A DNA stretch of 64,000 bases, taken from assembly GCF_000004075.3 (NCBI RefSeq), contig NC_026655.2:22429489-22493488 (forward strand), in the 5' to 3' direction. The translations under genes and the position numbers were made by a program. Positions within the stretch are counted from its first letter, which is position 1, and every line of letters starts with the position of its first letter. A model generated the notes under the pieces. It saw nothing but the letters and a program-made list of their open reading frames with translations, made no database searches and had not been told where the DNA came from. Origin of the DNA: Cucumis sativus (lineage: Eukaryota > Streptophyta > Magnoliopsida > Cucurbitales > Cucurbitaceae). Shown here one piece after another: positions 35,487 through 47,703 of the stretch.

Positions 35487-36612
35487 TCAACAATCTGTCT
35501 TCACAAAACGCCCCTGTGTCAAATCAAATAAACACTTTAATTTCTTCACATCATCGATGGAATATTCAAATCACATTTTTCATAAACCATGACCAAAATG
35601 ATTACTTAAAAGGGGTCTTCATCCTTTAGGGTTTTCTAGTACTCCACCCATGTTTGAAATTTGAAGAAACCAAGCTTAATTTTGAAAACTAAAAAAGATA
35701 GAATTTTCAAAAGTAGTTTTTATTTTTAGAAGTTGACTAAAAATTAAAGTGTATATATATATATTTAAAAGAAGTTAATACATGGCCATGGGTGTACCTA
35801 TTTTCTTCGTATGAGTATGAGCTTTTGAAAAAGGTTTTCAATATAATAAGGTAGCTAGGGGGTGTAAAATGAAATGATAATTATGAATAAGATCATAAGT
35901 AAAGTATAGTATAGTAAAAGAAATAAAAGAAAAAAGAAAGACCTTAATTCTAGGCCTTCTGTCAGCATTGAGCTTACGAACTTGGTATCTTATCTTCTTA
36001 CAGAATATTCTTGCTTGACGCTTTTCCTTATATCTCTTCACCCTTCTTCTTCTTTCTTCCTCCATTCTTATTATTGGAACCTCTCCCATCTACACACACA
36101 CACACACACACTCTCTCATATATATATTCAACATTATCAATAACTTTCATATTATTCTTTTACAATGAATGTGTGTGTGTGAAGTATGTACAGAAATGGA
36201 ACTACTTCAGGTATGATAAAAGAAGCAGGAAGTACTGAAGGGAGATGAAGGAGGGAATGACGATGCTTACATAGGGGGTGTGAGTTGAGTCGTTGGAATG
36301 GGAAGAGGATGCAGCGGCCCAAAGAGATCCACGGTCGGACCATGCTTCCAAAACCTCTTCATAGTTAAGATTTAAATTCAAATTAGAAACCTTGTTGTTG
36401 TTTTCCATAACGTCATTGACGTGGTTCTGGAAATGGTAGTAGTCCGGGTGATGCAGCGGCGGCGGGGGGGTTTCTTCGTGGGTGAGGTCGAAAAAAGCTC
36501 TGAAATCATCTTCCCAAATGGAAGAAGGTGTAGGAACAACTTGTTGTTCATGAAGAAGTTCTTTCTTTGGGCTCTTCACTAACCAACTAAAACACACCTC
36601 TCTCTCTTCCAT
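35487..36612 (-). CDS. CCT-motif family protein (CMF type)
   Basis: Three exons, 36612-36271, 36089-35943 and 35513-35487, join to 171 residues. The N-terminal part starts [17 protein letters not shown] and is rich in Asn, Pro and acidic residues. It includes [15 protein letters not shown], a short conserved patch of single-CCT proteins. The C-terminal 45 residues are a CCT domain: [20 protein letters not shown], then [13 protein letters not shown], completed by GRFVKTDC from a 27-nt last exon. CCT domains bind DNA with NF-YB/NF-YC and carry a nuclear localisation signal. Without the micro-exon the domain would read through into intron and lose its conserved GRFVK end. The exact subgroup is not known to me. 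Confidence 0.9.
36091..36112. repeat. (AC)n microsatellite at an intron 3' splice site
   Basis: On the transcript this is a TG run that ends directly in the TAG acceptor of the second exon of the CCT gene (36092-36090). Its length may affect splice-site use. Confidence 0.85.
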
Positions 36613-37601
36613 CAATCTAAATAAAACCCTCTCTTTTTTACTACTTTGGGAATACCTTTTATTAATTCCAATATATACAAATTAAAGTCTCACCTTTTTA
36701 AATTCTTTTTCTTTTTCCCCCACCAAAAGTCTCACCTTTTATTTTTTTAGTACAATACATATGAACTATGCACGTTGAAATTTTTTTTATAGAAATACTC
36801 ATTGTACGCTACTTTAACGTGTTTTATGTGAAATTTCACATATAAAGGTTCACTAATATTTATAAAGATAGAGTTAGTGCTATACTTAATTTGTATTAAT
36901 TAAGATCTGCTAATGTTTGGTGTAATAAAATTTTCGTTTTATTGGGTTTAGTTTTTAGGAATATTTTTAAAATTCAAGTCAGTTGATAGTTCATCTTGTT
37001 TTTTATATTTCTCACAATCTTTTTGGCAAGTTTTCTAATTTTATTTTTATTTTAAATACATTTGAATTTTGTAACAAAAGTAAGTTTTTGAAAACAACTA
37101 TTTTGTATTTCAAAGGTGGCTTATGTTTTGAAAACATATTTGGAAAGTAAGTGATGAAGCTTTAAAAGAAAAGAAAGGAAAGAAACAGAAAACCTTAAGT
37201 AGAAGTAGTTAATTGGAAATTCACATTTTAAAAATAAAGAACAAGATTCCGTGTAATAATAATTATTTGATTTTGGGTTTTTGAGTTATTGAAAATTGTA
37301 CTTTGTTTCACATAATTTAGAATTCATATCCAAATTGCAAAAGATATAAACTTTTGATGATTATACACACACACACACACATATAAGAAAAAAGGGCATG
37401 AAGACACAGTCTAAATGCTCCCTTCATAGTCTGAAGACATACATAAGACTATTAACGTTGATGTCAAAGCCACAAAAGTCTTCAATACTAACTTTATTTG
37501 TTAACATATAGTTCAACATCAGATTTGAACATTATTGCATTGCAGGTAAACCCAACAGCATTATCCTCTTCTCCAAAGCATATTTTGAAAAACTTCCTTC
37601 G
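36613..37601. other. Upstream region of the CCT gene
   Basis: No gene is recognised. The 5' flank of the CCT gene lies on the right of its start. An AC run is present at about 37365-37381. The last part is the 3' flank of the first GILT gene. Confidence 0.5.
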
Positions 37602-39956
37602 TTAAATGTCACTAAGGGATTTAGCTCTACAAGCTGTTGGCACCGAAAAACCTTTATAAGCTGCACAGATGTAACTGACGAAGTTTTCATAGTCCTGCAG
37701 AAACATTAAATTATGTATTGTATATAAATTAATGTCCAATCATCACACTCTGAGAATCAACATGCCCATGATTCAGTTTTTTAATGTGTTTGGATGTGAG
37801 AAAAAACAAACCTCATAAAGTGGTTGTCCATCAACAACAACCCAAGGAACGTATTTATGAGGAGGCTGAAGATTGTTGGTTTCAGCTGCATATTGTAGTT
37901 CAAGCTGCATAGATATGATAATTCTGGTCATGAACAGAGTCAATCCTCATAGATTTAGCTACCTTTATCGAGTTGCCATTGATTTAACGCTCACAGCATA
38001 AGAATGTAATAATTTTCACTAAGGGGCAATTGAGCAAACAACAAAGTATAACCTTACTTGAGTTGGTTTTAGTCTTAGTGACTCACCTCTTTCCCAAGCC
38101 CAGAAGAATAGCAATCATAAACAGGCTTAGAATTCAATCCCAATTTCTCGAAGCAAGTCTTCCATTGGGTATACTTCCGCTCGTACACCACAGTCTGAAC
38201 ACAGTAAATAAAAGGAAAATGCCCTGTGGCCCCTGTCTACATTCACAATGTAATTTTGATATGAATAGTTTCATGGTTGAATGTCAGATAAATTAACTGA
38301 GAAAGGAAAACACAGGTAACAAATGCCAGAACCAATCTAAGCAGATGACGATTTAGGTCTCTCATCACGGGACTTACCAGATCAGGCCAGGCATGAATGG
38401 CGCAGGCTTCCACAGTGTTCAGGAGACATTCATTCGGCCCATGCTGAAATCAACACCACAAAATGCAAGTTCATCAGCCACCATAAATGCAATGTATTTT
38501 CATACATGTGTATGCACGTTGTGTGATTACTAGGTTTTCCAGAGTTAAGCCTGAGAAAGGCAAAAACAAAATGTCAACTTGACATGGAACGGAAACCATG
38601 AAAGAATAGAAAATCAATGTGAGTTAATAAACGATAGAACTAAGAACATGAAGACATCTCTTGAATTTTTAAGAGACAGCCTGATAGAACACTGATGTAG
38701 TGTTTCTATTATATTGATAATTCAAACACAACTTACAACATAAGCAAACCGTGTTCCTCAGAAGATGAGTCACATTACATATAATTCACAAACATCAAAC
38801 AAAGAAAACCTCCTAATCCAAAATTCCAAACAACAAAACAAAAACAAAATACTAATAAGCAAACCAGAATATAGAACACCAGTCTTCTGCTTCTCCTGTC
38901 TTTCAAGGAGTATTGCAGACCTTTTCCTTCACTCCAAAAACTGCCCCCTTTTTCCATCCCCCTCTCATTGATTTAACTTCCTTTATAAAATAACTGTCAT
39001 TTTTTAATTAAACTATTGGTGGTTCTTTTTAAATAACTGTAAGTAGTTCCTCACGTTCTTTATTTTTTTTCTTTCTTCTATTATAAGTAAATAATAGTGG
39101 TGGTCTAACACAGCCTTGCTCCCTTCTCCCCAGCCATGTCTTATGGAAAAGGAATTGCAAGGCAGATTCCTCATTCCTCATTCCTCATAGAACAAGGTAA
39201 GTTAATCCAACTAAGGCTTCACAAAGAGCTTAAAAGAATAGCAGATGATGAAAATGGCGTATTTATCATTTAATGAATGACCAAAAAATCTAACGTTTGT
39301 TGTTTTTGGGTATAATCGTTTAGCAATTCGTCCAAGAAAAAGAATTCCTTTAGCATTTGAATGGGGGGTTTAAATGTGGTGGGGGGTTGTTCTTATTTTG
39401 ACTTCTATAATTAAGGTAAAAAGCAGAAAGGCAAAGAGAAAAATCGATTAGGTGGGTGAAGGAAGCTCTCTGGGTGGAGTACAGCCAACAATGGGAAACG
39501 GGATCAAGAAATTAAAAGCCACAAACCCAGGTCATTCTAACTACGCAATCGAACTATTACCCGTTTTCCTAGGCCAGCAAATTAAGGTTGAAATGAAATC
39601 CTTATAAAAATATTTTAATCCAACTATTTTCATTCCAAAAGAAACACAGAATATCGTATAATGATGTAGAGGCAGACCTGACAAGTGATGGAACTGTTTC
39701 GATCTAGCCTTGCATTGCCGTAAGGAACGAATCTGAGATCAACTATGGAGAGGAGGTCACCTTCAAACAACTCAATCAAATTGTCCACTATAAATTTCAC
39801 ACTGTCTGGACAGAGAGATTCATAGTAAACATCCAGAGACACTTTTTCACACCCATAATTAGGGATTGGTGGTGAAGCTGAAACCAGGGAGCATAGCAAG
39901 AGTAGGAGATGAAAAAGGGAAAGGAATGAGGGTACGATTCTAGGGCAACAATCCAT
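37602..39956 (-). CDS. GILT-type thiol reductase-like protein, copy A
   Basis: Five exons, 39956-39678, 38443-38378, 38236-38087, 37904-37812 and 37694-37602, join to 226 residues. A hydrophobic leader (about residues 8-27) marks a secreted or vacuolar protein. The family signature CQHGPNECLLNTVEAC is intact, and EDYENF and YKGFSVPTAC follow near the C-terminus. GILT enzymes reduce disulphides with a CxxC site. Here the site is CPDS (Cys-49, Ser-52), as in the neighbouring copy's CPYS. Exon 3 appears to start at a TAG acceptor and adds TGATG before HFPFIYC, where copy B has DG; an ACAGGG direct repeat lies there. The gene is a tandem partner of copy B in the same orientation. The start is the ATG of MDCCPRIV. 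Confidence 0.9.
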
Positions 39957-41277
39957 GATAAACAAGTTAATTCGATTTACGAACCAAAAATTGCAAATGA
40001 AGAAAAGAAAAGGCTACTTGTTTAGAATTTGCATCGCTGAAGGTTTGTTGACTGTGATCCACTGCTGCATGTCAGCGGAATTACGTAAAGAGATCAACAT
40101 GGAACAAAATTCAATTATTGGAAATGCCATGAAAATGGAATAAATCCTATGATGGAAGGAAGGATAAGGACGATCGAGCAGATTGGATTCAATCCAAGAT
40201 CGGAAAATTGAAGCTGCTGGCACGCCATTCCAAATCATTCATTTATCATAAAAGATACCCCTGAATCAAACTTTTATCTTTTAACTCAAAAGAAAGATGG
40301 AAACTATAGAAGCTATAAAATTTGGAAGAAGGATGAATTTACTTTTACATATACAAAGAAACATACATACATTCCTTCAGTTCAAAATCACTCTAAATAT
40401 TGATTCTTATCAACTATTTGCTATTGAGTTAGACATTGAGAACTCCACTTTAGCAATATGAACTCTCTTTTTCGCTTTGCATTCACCTATACTCAGATTT
40501 TGATTAACCATTATTTGCATCTTTTAGTATCCAACAGATTTTTTCCACAATTTAAGATCACTAAAATTGGCTGACTTAAAATCTTCTTTGAAGCCTCATC
40601 AATCAATTGGGGTGCTTTCTCCATCTAAACAAAATTGAGTGTATCGATAATATAATTTAGTAAACCAATCAGCTTAGTTTTGTTAAAATCACACTCAATA
40701 GGGTAATTTTGTTTCAAGTTGTAGTGCAAATGGTCGAGAAATCGAGAAATCGTTTTTGTTTGCAATGACTCTAGTGTCATGTTGCGATCAAAACGTCGAA
40801 GTCTCAATTTTTCAAAAATACTCATGAATAATCGTTGTCCATGTTTCTAAAAATTATGAAAACAAAAGAACTTCAAAAAAATATTTAAATTAACAAATAA
40901 ACATTAAGTACTTTTAAATAAGTTGTTTACTAATTGTTGGTGTTATAGTAGCAAGTGGCATTTCTTCTCTTTTTTTTCTTTTTCCTTCTAACGTATCATA
41001 ATTTTCTTTTATTATTATATCAAATAGAAATGTCGAATCAAATCCCTTGTAGAATGTCCTTCCATACATAGTTTCTAATCATTTTATCAAACTACACTGA
41101 ATCTTGATTTATTTATAAAGCTGAATCCAATTAAAGAGTATGAAGCATGTAGGAAGAGATATAATTCAAGCAGTGTATGATAACATTATCACCTCCACCG
41201 CTTTCTTGCGGATTAAATCAACAAACTTTATCAGTCATCTTGGGGTTATCTGGGAGGCTAAACTATGCTTCTTATCT
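39957..41277. other. Spacer between the two GILT genes
   Basis: This holds the promoter of copy A (left part) and the 3' flank of copy B (right part). AT-rich; no other gene is seen. Confidence 0.5.
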
Positions 41278-43185
41278 TCAAATGACACTGATGGATGAAG
41301 CTTTACAAGCAGTAGGCACAGCTGGTCCCTTATACGCCTCACATATGTAATTTATGAAGTTTTCATAATCCTACAGCAACAGAAAAGATTATGGAGATCC
41401 TCATCAGTTTCAAAGTTCATGAAAGTGTATACCATACCTGATGAAGAAGTTGTTCTCGTTATTTCTCTAATTTTCACATTTTCTTTAAGAAGTGTATAAA
41501 ATAATCCTATGCCAAATTCTAAAAGTAAATGGTAATAAGATCCACGAATGAGTGTTTATTTATAAGCATAATTTTCAAAAAACCAAATGGTTATAAGTGG
41601 GAGCCAAGAAAATAATAATAGACTGTCTTCATGTCCATGTTTGTATATCCCAAGCCTAGACCTATATATGCAGTTCATTCGTACTGAACGATGAGTGACT
41701 GTAACAGAAAGAAGGGAACAAACCTCATATAGTGGTTGCCCATCTACAACAACCCAAGGCACGTATTTGTGAGGAGGCTGAAGATTATCGGTCTCAGCTG
41801 CATATTCCAGTTCAAGCTGCAGAAAGATGATAAGAGTCCAATTACAAGAACACTCCACTTTGACTATCTCTAATATGTTTGTATACTAAACCATAAACCA
41901 GAGACAGTGAACTGATTATGGACGGAACCCCTACTTCTCAGTCAACAAAATTTATGAAATCTTCAGACAGTAGAAAACCAAGGACAGCTAGATGTGTTGT
42001 CAGCTAGGAACCTATTGTCACAGGTTCGTGTGAGTTCAGTTGAACAGGTGTCAATATTATTTAAAGGAACTCACCTTTTTCCCGAGCTCGGTACTGTAGC
42101 AATCACTGATGGGCTTGGGATTCAACCCCAACTTCTCAAAACATGACTCCCACTGGGTGTATTTCCGTTTGTACACCAGATACTCAACACAGTAGATGAA
42201 AGGAAAATGTCCATCCTGCATCACACATCAGTGAAGAAATTTATCCTCCAAAATCCAATTCTCTAACTTAGTAACTAATGATAAAACTTCATATGGAGTT
42301 GGAGGTAACCTATGTTGATAAAAAAGGTGGCAATGATTTTGAGTTTCAACATTTCAATCCCAAGATGTCAAACAGAAACACACACGGAGACCTCCGTTCA
42401 CCCGAACCAACAACATTAGAACAGTCGATGGCAAAACAATATTAATAAGAAAATTTGAAGAAACTAATATCAACTATCAGTTACCCAAGTAAAATGACAC
42501 AAAGAAAAGGGAGTTATATACAGTACTCGGTAGTTTTAAAGAGTCATAGTCCCATGAGAAAGTCTTACCAGCTCAGGCCAGGCGTTAATGGCACACGCTT
42601 CCATAGTGTTCAACAGGCATTCACTAGGGCCATGCTGAAATTAAAGTACAACAAGTTAATAAAACTGTATCTTTAGATCCATCAAGAAATAGTACAGTGA
42701 AGATCAATCAACTTCAAGCAGTTTAAGCTGATAAACATTATGAAGAAATTGGGAATATGAAATTACCCATCTAAATATATAAAAATTTCAAATTGAATCC
42801 GACAAAGAAAACCCCAAAATGAAATTGCACAGAGAAGAAACAAAACAGTAAATTCATCAAGCAAGTAATCAAAGCAGAAATGTAAGTTAATGAAACAGAG
42901 GAGGACCTGACAAGTGATGGAATCATTGCGGCCAACCCTTGCGTTGCCATAAGGAACGAGTCTGAGATCAACTATGGAGATGAGATCGTCATCAAAAAGC
43001 TTAATCAGATAGTTGACAATGAAATTGGCGCTGTAAGGGCAAAGGGACTCATAATAGAGTTTGAGGGAGACTTTGTGGGTGCCATAAGTGGAGGTTGAGG
43101 CAGATGAAAGAAGGAAGAAAGAGGAGAGGAAGAGAATGAGATAAGAAATGCAAAGGAAGAAACCGAGTTTAGGGGGAGACTCCAT
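41278..43185 (-). CDS. GILT-type thiol reductase-like protein, copy B
   Basis: Five exons, 43185-42907, 42634-42569, 42215-42075, 41816-41724 and 41370-41278, join to 223 residues. Exon lengths equal those of copy A except exon 3 (141 against 150 nt), which shows tandem duplication. There is a signal peptide of about 30 residues. The active-site position reads CPYS (Cys-49 to Ser-52). The signature CQHGPSECLLNTMEAC is followed by GHFPFIYCVEYLVYKRKYTQW. PPHKYVPWVVVDGQPLYEDY is strongly conserved in plant GILT proteins. The resolving Cys of CxxC is Ser, so ordinary disulphide exchange is doubtful, although the attacking Cys remains. Likely location is the secretory route or vacuole. Confidence 0.93.
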
Positions 43186-44896
43186 TGATTACATTACAGA
43201 GATTCTTTGTTAAATAGAAAAAAGAACGAATCTAACTCTTTTCCATGGAATCTCTTCTCTACATTACATATGAACTCTTTTTTCTTTCGCTCTGGGAATA
43301 CTGAATGAATCATTCTTTTCCTTTATTGCAATATTTTTACACGTAATTTATTCTTTTATTGTTTTTTTCTTAAATTGTGAACCACAAAAAAAAATTAAAA
43401 AAACTTGTTTGAAAATATTCAATATTTCTTTATAAAACTATAAATATTCTTTTGTTTCTACAAAAAAATATCTAACTTGTCAGTTGTGATAATTTTTCAT
43501 TAGTATTGATAAATATCTGCATGGAATGATTAATGTTTGTGTTTTTATATATATAAGATATGATAGGATTGATATTTAGAAGTTGAATATTTTGTTGGGT
43601 TTAGTAATTTTGTATATAGTAACTCCACAACCGTTAATGAAATTTTCAAGATGATCATCCATGTCTCCTCTACGATACGTTTTTATGTAAATTGATAGAG
43701 TTGTTAAAAATGATAACATATCATGATTTTTATTCTCCAAACTCACATATTTAGGTTCCTCGAAAAGTCTACTTCATAAAAGTATAGATTAAGAAGAAAC
43801 AATCTTCGTTTTTTAATCAAAGCATGCTTATCTATATCCAACAAATTATTTGTTTAAAGCACCAATTTTTAGAAAAAAGTAATTATAATAAAATGACTAA
43901 TCTTCTTTTAACTTAAATAGGTAAGCTATTTTAAGTAAAGAACGTCTCTTTTATTAATACTAAAATTTAGACTTTAGCTTTAGTGAATAAAAAAAAATGA
44001 TGGGTAGACAAGTGATTGAGTTGATCTGTTATTATATCAATGAGTTATGTTATATCGTAGTTGTGATCTTGAGTGTTGATTGTTATGTCTAGTACAATAT
44101 TAGCATCGGTACAATTTAGGGGCGGTGATCTATCAGATGAAGTTGATTTTTCTCGAACAAATCATAGGTTTAGTAAATGTTCAAACCAACCTCGACATCG
44201 ATGAGTAAGGGTCGGTTGGTTTAATATTTACAAATACTTTTCAAAAAAAATTCGATTGGAAACTTTTCAAAACTGACCCCAACCGACCGCTCTCGTTTTT
44301 CGGTCAACCAACTTCTATTTGATCGGTCGGCTTAGTTTTTCGATCCATCATGTTCACTCCTACTATAAATCATCGGTTAAGGTATCAACGGCCTGATTGA
44401 ACACCGGTATAAACCAGCAAGACACGTCTGAGTTGATACACAAACCCTTTTTTCAAGGTTAAACATTTTTTTGACTCCTAACAACGTTTTAACATTGCTA
44501 CTCTATGCTTAATGCCAGTGGCCACTACCCAGTACATTGTATAAGTAGGACCAAAATCACGAGTGACTTATTTACCTTTTTTTAGTTTCTTCACGCACAT
44601 GTTCTTTCTAAGCTAATCTCATATTTTGGTCTGTAACAGAGGGGGCACACAAGCACTTCTTGGTAGGAATGGTGCATTTTAAAAGGCATTACATTGTTCT
44701 ACATTGTGGATCACTTTGTTTATATGATTAAAAATGTTTGTTCATCGACATTTTTATAAAATTCAGACTGCCCACATCAACAGAAACGTTTATAACAATA
44801 CTACAATAAAGGTGGTCTCATGGTCACAGGGTCACAGCGATGGGACTGACTACCTAACTGAAAGGAGGACTTACAGATGACCATATGATTTTATAT
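43186..44896. other. Intergenic upstream of GILT copy B
   Basis: No gene is recognised. At 44110-44420 there is a somewhat GC-richer stretch with repeated GGTCGGTTGG / CCAACCGACC words in both orientations. It may be a repetitive element, but I cannot assign it. Confidence 0.45.
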
Positions 44897-47703
44897 TCAG
44901 GAAATATATCCCTTCTTTTTTAGATCCTCAACGGCGTCCTTGAGAATTTGTTCCATTGGAATGAATTCCAACCCCAGGTTCATCAACTTCTTAGCTCCAT
45001 CTTTTGCTCTCACCAAATCAGGCTGTGAATCTTCTATCGATCTGAAAAGGGAAGTGGACGAGATCAGAAGCTCAAAACTAAAGAGATTGTTACAACCTTT
45101 TAAAATACAACTAAACAAAAACTAAATACACCCGTGTAGAGTAAGTTCAAAACAATATTTTGGTACGTTATGGTCTACACTCATCTTTGAGCAATCCAAC
45201 TTGGTGTCTAATCACAAGTTGCTATGTGATATTTTCTTTTTTAGTTGTTTTTCCTGTTGGATTGAAAGGGATGCATAGAACAAGTATACTTAAAAATCAA
45301 AATGAAAGGGGAAAGAACCTAATGAGGGTAGACAAATCCCCATTTGAGAGAACTAATATAAAAAACATTTCCAGTGCAAGTTAATCTATTAAATGATGCT
45401 ATAAAAGAGAACTTGTGAAGGGCACAGCAGCAAGAGGCTATATTATGTATATATATTTGGATAAAACATTATCTATAATTAAAAATCCTACGGTTTCTTG
45501 TTGCTTATATAGTACTCAGCAGTCCACTTAGCTGTAGATAAGATCACATAAATTCCCCTTACCTGGGCACCTTGTACTGAGGAAAGAGTTCAGCAGCCTT
45601 CGCTACATAGTCAGAGTAACGAGCTATGGACTCGGCACAAAGGTGTCTTCCTGTAGCTGATTTGTTTTCATACACCAAAATGTGTGCTAATGCAACATCT
45701 TTAAAGTGCACTACTCCGATAAACACATCCCCGTATGTCTCACTGCACCCTGCCCAAGAACAGAAAAGCCATGATCTGTATGGAATTCAAGGAAACTTCG
45801 TAGACGGATTGTTACGTGAATTCTTTTCCGTCCCATTCCGATGGAAAACTAAAACTTCGAAGACACAAAGATTTAGAACCATTTGCTTTTTAGCTAAGCT
45901 TATAAATAATACTTCCACTCCTAAGTTAGGAGAATGCTTTGTTATCTACTTTTTACTGATAGTTTCCAAATCAAAGTCAATTTTTTAGATGAAGAAAAGT
46001 AATTTTCAAAAGGCAACCTTTGTGTTTATAGTTTGACTAGAAATCTAAATGTTTCTTTTAGAAAGGTAATTTCTAAATGTTTCTTTTAGGAAGGTAAAAA
46101 TTAGAAAGAAACAAGCATAATCTAAAATCGAAATCGTACAAAGTCTGCATTTTGAAAGCCATCAAATGGGGCCTTAGGAAACCATCAAATAATAAATGAG
46201 TGATTTTAAAGTTCAATGAGAAAGGAACTTGTTACTTTATTTCCAACTAAGCTGTTCAACAACCACCCTGATGCAAATCAGTGTCTTTATATACTGGATT
46301 GTTTAGCTACAATTTGTTAGAGTCAAAATTGAACTGCAAGTCTGCAATTTCTGGGTGTAAAAATGGTGCCATCTTGAAGAGAGTATGGTAGGAATTAAGT
46401 AAGAGAAATCACCCTCGAGAAGTTTTAAAAGCATTTGCATGCTTGCATTGATTCTGGGAGGAAACACAGGGCCCATGACTGTGCCTGGATTAATCACCAC
46501 CACATCCAATCCTTTCTCCTTGGCAAAATCCCAAGCAGCCTTTTCTGCTAGAGTTTTTGAAATTGAATACCACAGCTACAAGAAGGAGGGAAAAATCTAA
46601 AAATAGGAAGGAAATTGGAAAATCTGGGCAAATTTTCAAATCCCTACTATGATGCAATCACCACAAGAATACGAGCTTCAAATTGATTGGCAGAAAGTAA
46701 ACATGGAACTTTGAATAGTTCCACTTCCCTTGTTAGGAGAAGAACAACATAACAACGAGAAATTGAGTTATCAACTATATTGACTCTAAATGGCATTGAA
46801 AGAAAAACTTCCATTATAACCAACAAGAAGAAGATTAAACTAGAAAAAGAATCAGGAATTATTGGCCTTTCAAATCTCCTTTTATCCTTCACCTTTCTCC
46901 ATTATCCTGGGAACTCCTATTGCGATAGTAATAGTTCTCAAGCTGAGGTAAAGATTCAAACCAAATAAAGCACTCACCCCTTTTTGCTTGCAGTAATCAA
47001 CATCGGTCCAGCTTTCTTCATTCCTTACAACATTCGCCGGCCAGTTAGGGTTCGGAATCATGGCGGAGATAGAAGAAGTCACCACTACACGTCGTACACC
47101 AGCCTCCTTAGCCGCCGTCAGGACATTGATGGTTCCTTTGATAGCCGGATCCAATAAATCCCTCTACAGATACAATGCGAGAGTTAATTATGACTGATCT
47201 ACAAATTATAACCTCAAAGCATAAAACAGAACTTCCATTTCATGTTTTGTAGTAGTCGTGAGGTGAGACAAATATCAAACCTGAGGATCCTGAACAGCAT
47301 CAACAATGCAAGGAGACGCAACGTGGAAGACACCAGCACAACCAGTGACGGCGGGGACAATGGAATCATAATCGAGAAGGTCGATTTGGAAGAGACGAAG
47401 ACGAGCATCCGCTCCTTCTAAATCCTGCAGATGCTTGGTTTCAGCCTCATCCTCTGCATTAGTGGATCAGTCATGCAAACCATTTAGCAGAAATCAAATA
47501 GTAATTAATGTAAGGATAAGCAGCACATCACAAGGGGAAGTTCGAAAGAGGGAGATGAAAGTGAGAGTGTTAAGTTAACTGATATTTTGAACTGTGGCGT
47601 GGACGGAGTAGCCGCGGAGGAGAAGGAGGTGAACGAGCCAGGATCCGATACAGCCACTGGCGCCGGTGACACAAACAAGTTCAGGATTCTGGGTGGTGGA
47701 CAT
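44897..47703 (-). CDS. Cinnamoyl-CoA reductase-like NADPH-dependent reductase (SDR108E)
   Basis: Six exons, 47703-47580, 47453-47281, 47163-46978, 46575-46413, 45749-45563 and 45041-44897, join in frame to 325 residues. The Rossmann start [18 protein letters not shown] binds [27 protein letters not shown] and the catalytic [13 protein letters not shown] (YxxxK) follow. [15 protein letters not shown] and [17 protein letters not shown] are typical of the CCR/DFR/anther-reductase group. The NWYCYGK signature of true lignin CCR is replaced by KGLWYSISK. A CCR-like, alcohol-dehydrogenase-like or phenylacetaldehyde-reductase-like role is therefore more likely than bona fide CCR. It is probably cytosolic, as no leader is seen. 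All introns are GT-AG. Confidence 0.92.
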
